Shown piece by piece: positions 55,029 to 64,000 of a stretch of DNA of 64,000 nucleotides. Location: the NCBI RefSeq assembly GCF_017591435.1, contig NC_059278.1, positions 7,627,156 through 7,691,155 on the forward strand, read 5' to 3'. Both the position numbers and the translations under genes were made by a program. Below the pieces are notes generated by a model. It saw only the letters and a program-made list of their open reading frames with translations, was not told the origin of the DNA and searched no databases. Each line of letters starts with the position of its first letter. Positions within the stretch are counted from its first letter, which is position 1. This stretch comes from Portunus trituberculatus. Taxonomy: Eukaryota > Arthropoda > Malacostraca > Decapoda > Portunidae.

Positions 55029-55800
55029 CTGCAACATAAATTTCAAGGAGGATTCTAGCAGAACCTTAAAAAAAAAAAAAAAAAAATCAAAACAGGCCAA
55101 GGTAAAAAATAGAGGAGAGAGGAAAAGAGTGTAATTAGATGGAGAACTTGGAGAAATGGAGGGAATAAGTGTAATGGAAAGAGAAGTAATGTAAATATTG
55201 AAGAGAGTAGGCAAATCTATTTTTCCTATTTGAGATAGTAAAAGAGGATACACATCTCGTTCCCAGACCAAAAAGAAAGTCTATAATTTTGCAGATGATA
55301 ATGTGTACTATAGCACTGGTAAAGGTATGATAGAGATAAAAATGAAAGGAAGGATTGTATTGAAAGATTCAGCATGAAGAAAAATATTCAAAACTCATTA
55401 AAAAGTACCAAATGGAAGTATTAAGGGGCAAAACTCATATTAGGAAAATTCAAATACCAAAACACTCCCCCTCTAAAGTTCCTCACTCCTCGAGTAAAGC
55501 ACTTACTCCTAAATTCTTACCATCCCAAGTTTTGTGTATTATCACCACAAGTTTTACAATGCTTTGACAAGTATCAGTCATGTTTATCTACCTTCAACAT
55601 CACACGTTCCATAAGACTACAATGCAATCACCAACGAGATATTCCATATCTGTAGCAATGACAATGTCATACCCACTGGTGGGTAATGGTCACCTGAAGC
55701 AGTGAGTCCATGCACTCTGGGTTTTATATGTTACAATAAGCTCACCACAACTTGTTTCTACCTCCTCCTATGGGAGAACCCTCCTACATTCATGTTTCAC
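55029..55800. other. Intron upstream of exon 1, no gene confirmed
   Basis: T-rich on the minus strand near the acceptor. A short open stretch on the minus strand at about 55600-55680 has a plausible acceptor but no clear donor (see rejected items). Confidence 0.4.
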
Positions 55801-56160
55801 TGTAACAATATTGACAACATAGCAGCATTCTACTATTAAGTTTATAGTTTTCTTGATATTCAAAATACTAAAAAAAATTCTGTGCTGCCATAATTTATTT
55901 GGATCTGGCTGGTGCTGGCAATGCAGCTTGGGATGTTACCTGATTTTTCTGATGCACTGCTCATTAGTGATGCAGGCCATAGTAATAATGACAATTAAAG
56001 TGGCAACATTCCACCATTAAGTCTATAGCTTTTTTTGATATTAAAATAATTTAAGAAATTCAGTGCTGTCATAATTTACTTGGGTCTGGTTGGTGCTGAC
56101 AATGTATAGCTTATGATGATACCTTATCTCTCTGATACACTGCTCATGAGTGATACAGGG
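55801..56160. repeat. Tandem duplication, two units of about 180 bp
   Basis: 55801-55980 and 55981-56160 align throughout (accattaagtctatag, tggtgctggcaatg/tggtgctgacaatg, cactgctcattagtgat/cactgctcatgagtgat) with many substitutions, so the duplication is old. Confidence 0.75.
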
Positions 56161-56208
56161 CTCCAACCTCTGCTACATGATCAGAGGCATTGCTAACTGA
56201 AATATGTA

Positions 56209-56598
56209 CAGTGGTACCTCTAGATACGATATTAATTCGTTCCAGAGTGGCTTTCGTATCTTGATTTTTTCGTATAATGAGTCGCGTTTTACATATAAAT
56301 CACCTAATTCGTTCCAAGCCCTACGAAAACATCATATTAAATTTTATAAGGGTAAAACCAGAATATAATAATACATTTGAATCATTCAATATACCTAACC
56401 TAACTGTTAATACCTGTAAATGAAGTAGATAATAGAACATAATGCAATAATAAATGAAAAATAATAATATGAAAATGTGGAACCTTACCTTTCGAGTGAG
56501 GCAATGTCCGAAAGCGAAAGTGGCAGCAGAGGAGGAGAGCAAACAGCAGAAAGTATAGAAAATAGCATGAAACATTAACACTTAACTTTACAAAACAC

Positions 56599-56630
<32 letters not shown>

Positions 56631-58312
56631 CTAAATTTCATCAATTAACACAAAACTTAAATCAATTTTTCTTTTTCCAGTTTCTAATTTTCCTCACATT
56701 CTTCTTCCCTTCTCTGTTTTTTCGGATCATTTTGACCTTCACCCTGACTCACTAATGGTCTCTTTGAAAAATAACGATCCAAGGAAGTTTGTTTCTGCCT
56801 ACATTTCAATATGTTCCTGAAATGACTCAGGCAAATGTCATTAAACTGTGCAAGAAAACGACCTGTGTTAACTTTTTCAGGGTGTTTCTTTTCTATGAAT
56901 TTTGCCACTTATGAGTGGTCTATGGGCTGGAGGAGAGGGGTGGTGTTAGATAGAAGGAAGAGAACCTTGATAAAGGAATATTCCGGGAGAATATCATCCT
57001 CGAGGCCAGGAGGGTGAGCAGGGGCATTGTCTAACACCAGCAGACATTTAAGAGGGAGGTAGTGGTTTTTTTCCAGATATCTTTTCACAGTCGGACCGAA
57101 AGTTAGGTTTATCCACTCTACAAAAAACTGCCTTGTTACCCAGGCTTTCACATTAGCCCTCCACATCACCAGAAGCTTCTCCTTTAGCACTTTGTAGGAC
57201 TTGAAGGCTCGAGGATTCTCCAAATTATACTCGTAGGGGTTTAATCTTACAATCACCACTAGCATTGTCACAGAGAGCAAGGGTAAGCCTGTCTTTCATA
57301 GGCTTATGCCCAGGCAACTACTTCTCTTCCACCGTGATAAAGGTCTGATGAGGCATTTTTTTCCAAAAGAGCCCTGTTTCATCACAGTTAAAAACTTGCT
57401 GGGGAATGTAGCCTTCCTGGAGAGTCAACTCATCAAATTCCTTAACAAAGGCTTCAGCCACTTTTGTATCGGAGCTGGCAGCATCCCCATGCCGCACCAC
57501 CGAATGAATGCCAGTCCGTCTCTTGAATTTCTCAAACCACCCCCGTGAAGCCTTGAACTCTAGGGGTGCCTGCTACGATATCCCTTTGCCTGCATCATCT
57601 TCTGCCCGACCATGCATGAGATCATTGAAAATGGCTCTGGCCTTGTGGAAGACTACAGTCTCAGTGATCGTGTCTCCAGCGATTTCCTTTTCCTTAATCC
57701 AGAGGAGGAGAAGTCTCTCCATCTCATCATGGAACTGGCTCCTCTTACTTGAAAAGACAGTCACGCCCTTAGAAGATGTTGCTGCTTTGATGGCTTCCTT
57801 CTGTTTCAGGATGGTGCCTATCATAGACGGATTTCGGCCATACTCCTTCGCAATGACACTCAGCCGTATGCCACATTCATACTTCTTGATTATCTCCAGC
57901 TTCATTTCCATAGAAAGCATCCTCTTCTTCTTTCCTTGAACATCAAAAACATTCTTGGGACCCATGGCTACAGAATTATGGGTTGAATAAAGCAACACAA
58001 AAACTGAACAATAGCGAATGCCGTAACGAAATACTGGCGGGACACCAACAAAACATGCGACTGACGCATGATGGGAAAGATTCGGTCAATAGGAGAGCAG
58101 GATCACAGTACTAAGCAAGATGGGAAAGATTCTGATCAATAAGAGAGCAGGATCTTACGGCATGTTTATGGCGCACGGGAATTTCAAGTTTTGTTTCTTA
58201 TCTTTCGTATGCTGAATATTTTTTCATAAACTGAAGTGAAAAAATCTTCACATATCATTTCGTAAAATGAAATTTACATATATAGAAGCCTTCGTATCTA
58301 GAGGTACCACTG
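56209..58312 (-). mobile_element. Tigger-like transposon, 2.1 kb
   Basis: Termini CAGTGGTACCTCTAGATACGA and (reverse complement of right end) CAGTGGTACCTCTAGATACGA. Left flank TA, right flank CA. It holds a decayed transposase on the minus strand and an internal T run (56608-56632). Confidence 0.85.
56684..57965 (-). pseudogene. Tigger/pogo transposase (broken)
   Basis: ATG at 57965 gives MGPKNVFDVQGKKKRMLSME. A CENP-B-type HTH follows (KLEIIKKYECGIRLSVIAKE) and a second DNA-binding part (57573-57700). Piece 57318-57500 shows FNCDETGLFWKKMP with the first catalytic Asp. Piece 56909-57280 shows LLVLDNAPAH with the second and NTTPLLQPIDHS, where family members usually have QPMDQG. A stop follows, then the C-terminal tail (56684-56908). 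The stretch normally found between QP-D and the tail is missing, so the protein is internally deleted as well as frameshifted. Confidence 0.8.
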
Positions 58313-59934
58313 CACATGAAAAGTAAACAACGACAGGTAGATCTAACCGTGAATGAAAACAACAGAAAGTATTGACAGTACAAAAAACATTATATGTTAT
58401 ATGGCATTGGCAGGTGAGGAACTTGAGAAAAGACATGAATATAGTTTCCAACTGTTGGTTATCACTGGCACATATATACAGTAAAAAACATTTGGCAACT
58501 CTACTTGTGTCTTATCTCACATTCCTTACCCGCCAAAACAACATTACATGAAGCTTTTTGTACAATCAACACTCTTTCTGTGGTTTTCTTTCCCAATTAA
58601 ATGTACCTGTCATTGTTTACCTTTTATCTATTTCAGTTATCAATACCACAGAACACTGCACCCAAGGTTGGAGCCCCACATAAAATATTAATAATCTTAT
58701 AATTTCTTTTTTTTTCTTTTTAATAGAGTTTCCATTGTTTTTGTTTTTAATCCATTCTTCACTGAAATAGCAACATAACTCTCAATTCAAAGTATGTATA
58801 TTGAGATAAGGGAGTTAAGTTGAAGGAGAAAGTTAACTTGATAATGGGCCAGAATAACTAAGCATTTTTCATGTTTCCAACACTGGGAGTTGCGTGATCC
58901 TTGAATTTAATACTTAGAATAAACCTTTGGAACCAAGCAAGTGCAAAAATTTATGAGGGAGATATAGAATAAATTATGCTACAGGATGAGTAATTTGATC
59001 AGAGAAAAAAAGAATATCCACTGAAAAGAAAAAAAACTAAATGTATTTTCTTAAGATTGACCCACTAAAAAGAGTAGTAGCTTAGATCATCAGACTCCAA
59101 CTAAATGCACAAATTGAAAGATTGACTTGCATGCAGTTCAGACACAGCTGATGCCCAATCTCTGACACAATACTTGGATTTTGGCTGGTTACGGGGACAG
59201 TAAGGTTAGTCTTGGCCTGACCATGGGGCTGACTGTATATTGTAGTTCTGCTGTATTTCTGTACAGCATCCAGCATTTTATGTAATTAATATATGATAGT
59301 CTTCTACAGTCATGTTTTCTTCAGCCTAAGCAAACATGAACTATATCAAACACAAAATGGTGCATGGAAACCAATAAAATAAGATGTCAGCTTGGCATCT
59401 CCAGCATTCCATCACAGTCTCCTCCTAATCCATGTGCTGCCCATTCTTGCCAGTTGCTCCAGTGTCATCTTGTGCCTGTAATTCCTGGCTGCCTGATACC
59501 TTATGGATTTCTGGAGATTTCTCTGGCATCATCTTGGGCCACCTTACTTCTACCTTTTTTTTTACTTGGCCTACTGCTCCTGCTACTTGCTGTGGTGTTT
59601 TTACTGACCATGTCAGCTTTCAGCTTGTGGTTTATACCTACCAAGTAGCCACACACTAATCGTTCACCATGTCAACTGTCTTCTGTCCATGTTGCTTTTC
59701 AGCTTTAAAACTGGCCAAGAGTAACTAAGAGGTATTGAACAAAAAGGCCCGCTTCGATGCCAGTTCTTAAACAGTATCAAGAGAGTTAGCCAAAAGAAAG
59801 GGATAAATGTCTAGAAATTGCCCTTTTAAATGAGTTCAGATCATAGGTAGATCAAAATACAAAAGCAGGTAGGGAGTTCCAGAGTTTACCAGAGAAAGAG
59901 ATGTCAATCATAGTATCATGATTCATCCACATTA
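58313..59934. other. No gene confirmed
   Basis: AT-rich. Open frames at 59082-59276 (minus) and 59364-59648 (plus) have no family that I recognise and no clear splice sites. Confidence 0.35.
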
Positions 59935-60092
59935 GCTGTGGTGGTACAATGGAACCACACGTACTGTAGGGACTGTAGGATCTCCAAGTGCATGGGTTTT
60001 AATTCTGGCCATGGTCCAAGAGTGAAGGCCTTCCTATTGAGATAACGGTTCCAAAACGGGTGGGCTTTCTGATAGATGCTAGGTCTCCTTTA
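59935..60092 (+). mobile_element. SINE-3 copy, old and degenerate
   Basis: Head GTGGTGGTACAATGGAACC and body ccatggtcca, ataacggtt and gggtgggcttt correspond to the SINE at 40664-40887. Box B is decayed (GGGTTTTAATTC). No clear poly-A; an (AT)n follows. Confidence 0.6.
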
Positions 60093-60107
60093 GCCTGTAA
60101 ATAACCC

Positions 60108-60112
<5 letters not shown>

Positions 60113-60181
<69 letters not shown>
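60113..60181. repeat. (AT)n microsatellite
   Basis: Pure AT up to the terminus of the next element. Confidence 0.97.
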
Positions 60182-60185
<4 letters not shown>

Positions 60186-60749
60186 CAGTGGTACTTTGAC
60201 ATACGATTTTAATTCGTTCCACGACGATCGTTGTATATAAAAAAAATTGTATATCAAATCAATTTTTCCCATAGAAATTAATGGAAATACAATTAATTTA
60301 TTCTTGTGATATGAATTTACACCCCACTCCCCCCCCAAAAAAATAACATGCTTTAAATACCAACCAAATATAGATTTAATACAAGATAAATACAATGTTT
60401 ATTGTATACATGATATAAATTAACTATATTACTCAAAATAACAACTTAACCCGCAAAACTCGGGACACATTGGTAGACGTTCATCACACAAAGCAAGGGG
60501 CATGTCGATAGACGTTTAGGCTTTTTACATCTATATTTTGGTTATTTTCTTTCTGTTTTCTTTGCTTGTGAGCTGGCAACACTCATCAGGAGTAAACATA
60601 TGCTCTATGTCACTGTATCACCAACAAAAAATGGTAGGAGTGATCGACAGTGATTTCATTGTGTCTGATTCCACCACCTCTCCCGCACGCCTACTTCTAT
60701 ACCTTGGGTCTATCGCCATGTTACTTTTGAATGAGAGTGGTATCAGAAC

Positions 60750-60819
<70 letters not shown>

Positions 60820-61318
60820 AAAAAGGGACCCGTTTTCTCTCGCTCTAGCCAAGGCCGCTGAACTCGATTGGACGCAAGGCCACGTAAACTGATGATACTA
60901 CCTCATTCAACCTGTGATACTTTGGTAAACATGACATCTAGAGACTTCTGGTTTTTTGCATTGCATAGAGGAAGAGTTGCTTGTGGGCAGAAAACCATTT
61001 GTACTCACTCATTTATTGAATTTCTAAGTGTAATCAGTATGTGAATACAGGCTATTTTGTGCGTTTCTCACAAAACTTAATAAAAAATACATAATGCCGA
61101 GGAGCACTGACACATACATGCACAAAGGATGAACAACGATACACAACGCGGGCTGAATGTTCGGGTTAGCCGGGTAGCCGAGCGATCGCTGCGCCACCTA
61201 CCAATGGATAATCGTATCTTAGAAATATCGTCATATTTCAAGGCATAAATTATATGAAATCTTTCGTCGCATATCAAAAAAATTGTATGTTAGGGTGATC
61301 TTATGTTGCAGTACCACT

Positions 61319-61319
<1 letters not shown>
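60186..61319. mobile_element. Tigger-type non-autonomous element, 1.13 kb
   Basis: Termini CAGTGGTACTTTGACATACG and (right end reversed) CAGTGGTACTGCAACATAAG, with TA on both flanks. The subterminal parts repeat the tgtatat motif inverted. It contains a (GA)n array and no transposase. Confidence 0.78.
60752..60816. repeat. (GA)n microsatellite
   Basis: About 65 bp of pure GA inside the element at 60186-61319. Confidence 0.97.

Positions 61320-61394
<75 letters not shown>
61320..61394. repeat. (TA)n microsatellite
   Basis: Pure TA between two Tigger-type elements. Confidence 0.97.
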
Positions 61395-61399
<5 letters not shown>

Positions 61400-61594
61400 T
61401 AAGGTCCCGAGTTACGTCAGAGTTACGTTCCTGAAACATGACGTAAGTCGATTTTGTACGTAACTCGAGTTTTTGTACTTTCAAAGCATATTATCGAGTT
61501 TTCAACCAATCATTTTTTATGGTTATTCAGGTAAGTAAAAGGTTATATTGTTATTTTGGTATATTATTTACAACTATGTAGGAATATATTGATT

Positions 61595-62060
61595 AGGGCC
61601 GCAAACACGAAGGACTGCAGGTTGCCGAGAGGGGCGGCCTGAGGCCGCCAGGAGGGTGGGCAGGTCGAATGTTGTGACGCCCAGGGCGGACAGTTGGGAG
61701 CTTTGTGGAGTGCGGTAGGAGTAAAAGCGTTATATAAGTAAAAGGTTATATTGTTATATTATTTACAAGTATGTAGGAATATGAAACACAAGCTTGTTTT
61801 TGTTGTTGATTAGGGCCGCGAACGCGAAGGACTGCATGTTGCCAGAGGGGTGGACGCCTGAGGCCGCCAGGAGGGTGGGCAGGTCGAATGTTGTGACGCC
61901 CAGGGTGGACAGCTGGGAGCGTAGTGCAGTGCGGTGGGAGTAGAAGTGTGGGCAGGAAATGCAGGAAATGCAATAGGGATCAGCAGACAAGCGCAGACGG
62001 TGCAAGTGAGCTGCGAGTGTCGCGTGGCCCAGGCGAAGGCTCCGGAGTTGTTATTGTTGT
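61595..62060 (-). pseudogene. LINE C-terminal Cys-rich segment, partly duplicated
   Basis: The minus strand gives HRLRLSADPYCISC, CPHFYSHRTALRSQLSTLG and VTTFDLPTLLAASGVHPS, resembling the Cys/His segment after the RT in I/Jockey-type LINEs. A shorter copy of the 3' part lies at 61595-61720 (gggtgggcaggtcgaatgtt in both). Unrelated to families A-E. Confidence 0.6.
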
Positions 62061-62138
62061 GATAGGTGCGTGAGCCCTCAAGGTCGTCAACCTCCCCGTT
62101 GTCATGGTAACGGGCTTCCCATTTTCTTCTTCACTCCC

Positions 62139-62231
62139 TTACACACAGCTGCTGCCTCCCTTCTCATGTCTTTTAATTATGTCCACTTTTTCTTGCAGCG
62201 TAATGGTTTTCCTTTTCTTTTTTGGTGCCAT
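62139..62231 (-). pseudogene. Tigger transposase N-terminal remnant
   Basis: ATG at 62231 gives MAPKKKRKTITLQEKVDIIK then RHEKGG, a CENP-B-type HTH start. It stops soon after; the rest of the transposase is absent. Confidence 0.7.
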
Positions 62232-62507
62232 TGAGCAAGATACTAAGATAGTCAGCAAACGCCAGGGGCGACGGTGTGGTGGAACTGAGGTACGTAGAGT
62301 GTTATTGTATTCAAGCATGAGGTGGGCGGTGTGGTGGATAACCATTAGTGACGCCTGGCGGCCAACAATAACAATAAACCCCGCGCTTTACGATTTATAA
62401 ATTTTCAACTTTTTAAATCTTAAATTGCCTTATAGTGGACTGACGTAAGTGCGAGTTTGATGTAACTCGAGACCGACGTAACCCCTACCTTACTGTATAT
62501 ATATATA

Positions 62508-62936
62508 CAGTAAGCTCTTGAATTTAGCGAAATCCAGCTTAGTGAAACCCTTATTTAGTGACTGTCTGGAAAAAGGCCAAGCAAGCCCTCATGTTTAGCG
62601 ATTTTCTCTCATATTTAGCGAATGTACCGCGCTACACTGTCCCGTCTCCCGCTCGCTCTGAGCCAATTGTCCTGCCTCCCGCTCGCTCTGAGCAAATCGC
62701 CTGTCTGTTTGGCCATGACGTCAGCCCCACATGGCCTCCACTAATGGTTCAGGGGGTGCTGATTTTCATGAAGGTGGCGATGTTGCAGCTGTAAATGGGG
62801 ACTCAAATTTGTGACTTTGGGCGGACGAAAGACTGATTGGTATTTATTCTTATTTAAAGTAGTATTCAAATTTGGCAAAATTTCAATTTAGCGATGGTTT
62901 CGGTAGACTAATAGGATTGCTAAATGTAGGGGCTTA

Positions 62937-62939
<3 letters not shown>
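62508..62939. mobile_element. Tigger-type MITE, 432 bp
   Basis: Termini CAGTAAGCTCTTGAATTTAGC and (right end reversed) CAGTAAGCCCCTACATTTAGC, with TA on both flanks. Phrases like atttagcgaa recur inside. A 30-bp direct repeat (ctcccgctcgctctgagc twice near 62646-62692). No coding content. Confidence 0.8.

Positions 62940-62997
<58 letters not shown>
62940..62997. repeat. (TA)n microsatellite
   Basis: Pure TA between the MITE and the next terminus. Confidence 0.97.
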
Positions 62998-63001
<4 letters not shown>

Positions 63002-63003
<2 letters not shown>

Positions 63004-63334
63004 GTAATACTCTGCTTAATGAACGTTCGTCTAACGAATTTCCGGTTTAACGTACTATATAAAGTTAGACCAAAAAGTCCGCATAACGTGCAACCACATC
63101 CATTTTAGCGAATTTTCTGGGTTTGAATTTGCCAGGTGAGGGACCGAACGCGGCAGCTTCGCTGTGATTGTCTGGTTCCCCGCCTGTCTCTAGCGCTCCT
63201 GGAGCTGGATCCAAGATTCTTTAACAACCTCAGAGCAACCTCCTGCCGTGAAATGGTTTCCATGAATGCTTGGAGGGACGGTGACAAGGTTGCTCTGAGG
63301 TTGCTGGGAACACCACCTCTGGAGGTGGTGTTAC
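63002..63334. mobile_element. Possible further Tigger-type MITE
   Basis: Left end CAGTAATACTCTGCTTAATG with the gtctaacgaatttc phrase typical of the group. The best right end is gtgttactg at 63334, but only about 9 of 14 bases pair and the TA flanks are not kept. The right boundary is uncertain. Confidence 0.4.
63225..63303. repeat. Perfect 17-bp inverted repeat
   Basis: caacctcagagcaacct (63225-63241) and aggttgctctgaggttg (63287-63303). A 24-bp palindrome (aacaccacctc/gaggtggtgtt) follows at 63308-63331. Confidence 0.8.
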
Positions 63335-63667
63335 TGTCTTATATATGCATTTATGTTCACAAAACAACATTTCTATTAACTTTTTACAAAACTTGCCCCC
63401 AAGAAAGGATTGTTTTGTAATGCATAAAGTGAAATCTTACATGGAATACCAAAAAATAAAGCAGAGATGATGATATCAGCCACAGACAGCGGAGACTCCG
63501 GCGACTTGGCCGCTTCTTCTTCTTGTGACCTTTTTAGCTTGGCGTGTTGTCTTTCACCATGATATCAAATTTGCTTTCACTCCTCTATTGCCTGCTATAA
63601 TGGATATCATATCATAGTAATCATATACGCTCATGCCATGAGGATAACCTGGACTCTGTGGCAGTGA

Positions 63668-63723
63668 GTGATAGTGAATTACTAATGAAATACTGCAGTA
63701 TTTCATTAGTGATTCACTATCAC
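63668..63723. repeat. 56-bp near-perfect palindrome
   Basis: Arms gtgatagtgaattactaatg and the complementary cattagtgattcactatcac, centred on aaatactgcagtattt. One internal mismatch pair. No terminal repeats or coding content around it. Confidence 0.8.
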
Positions 63724-63727
63724 TATA

Positions 63728-63894
63728 AAATTTGTACACTTCCCTCTAGATGCTCCTCATGCCAGTCCCCAAATTGCTTCTCCAGACCAAGTTAACTATC
63801 CTTCACCAAATTCTTTCCATCGTAGTAAGACTTGCTCATATTGTAATAAGATAGGCCATGTTGAATCTCAGTATTTAAAAAAAATCCAGGGATG
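63728..63894 (+). pseudogene. LTR-retrotransposon gag zinc-knuckle remnant
   Basis: An open plus-strand stretch, Pro/Ser rich (APHASPQIASPDQ), leads to TCSYCNKIGHVESQY. This is a C-x2-C-x4-H-x4-C knuckle with the last Cys replaced by Tyr. A stop follows. The remainder of any element would lie beyond the window or is lost. Confidence 0.5.
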
Positions 63895-64000
63895 AGAGTT
63901 GTAGAAGTGCTGTGGCTGCAGTGACTAATATTGCTGGAAATTAAAATTAATCAAACCTTGGTGATATGAATGACACTATTGCATGTATGATGCATAATGA

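Larger units (their letters stand above)
61395..62495 (-). mobile_element. Tigger-type element carrying a LINE fragment, 1.1 kb
   Basis: Termini CAGTAAGGTCCCGAGTTACG and (right end reversed) CAGTAAGGTAGGGGTTACGT, with TA flanks. Internal sequence includes a transposase start and two copies of a LINE C-terminal segment. Confidence 0.78.

Noticed and set aside
55590..55690. A further SHOC1-like exon (about 25 open codons with YDIVIATDMEYLVGD)
   Set aside because: The acceptor is plausible but the only in-phase donor is weak and the open stretch is short. A transcript would be needed.
59364..59648. A 94-codon leucine-rich plus-strand frame, possibly a membrane protein
   Set aside because: No start context, splice sites or family pattern. 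The hydrophobic run comes from a T-rich tract, and the other strand has Lys/Ser-rich frames of equal length.

Overview
The window is animal nuclear DNA dominated by repeats. It holds non-LTR retrotransposons (LINEs), pogo/Tigger-type DNA transposons, tRNA-derived SINEs, a piggyBac-like MITE and very long (GT)n, (AT)n and (GA)n arrays, plus host exons with GT/AG splice sites. I saw no bacterial operon, rRNA gene or CRISPR array. The repeat mix (CR1/L2-group LINEs with microsatellite tails, extreme dinucleotide arrays, tRNA SINEs) suggests an arthropod, most likely a decapod crustacean; that is inference.

Host gene: six exons on the minus strand (54910-55028, 21495-21673, 21173-21398, 20793-20990, 19614-19725, 19221-19327) join with matching phases into one protein segment. 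I read it as the XPF-like region of a SHOC1/ZIP2-type meiotic crossover protein. Its first visible intron is about 33.2 kb long and is packed with LINEs. The sixth exon seems to lack one base.

LINE array: fifteen copies of four related families (called A, D, E and C here) occupy 1-16.7 kb, 21.9-34.9 kb and 42.5-54.6 kb. All lie on the minus strand, mostly head to tail, and most are separated by (GT)n on the plus strand, which is (AC)n on the element strand. The families share one architecture: coiled coil, an L1-ORF1p-like RRM/CTD region, APE endonuclease, then reverse transcriptase. Where copies stay open, the CTD-like region and the endonuclease form one continuous frame. All four families end in a similar 3' hairpin followed by a TAGGTAAATAC-type repeat and (AC)n. 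Every copy is broken by frameshifts, stops or 5' truncation.

Nested region 32.4-43.8 kb: a family C LINE is split by a 7.65-kb insertion with CAGTA termini and a TA target duplication (34856-42505). Inside it are a second Tigger-like element, a decayed THAP zinc-finger exon with a splice donor, and a plus-strand CR1-type LINE (family B) with an esterase-like ORF1. Family B is itself interrupted by a piggyBac-like MITE and a SINE.

Right part: a 2.1-kb Tigger-like transposon with a decayed transposase (56209-58312); a former (TA)n tract colonised by at least three Tigger-type elements (60.1-63.0 kb); several hairpins; and a zinc-knuckle gag remnant near the end. Most mobile-element genes look inactive.
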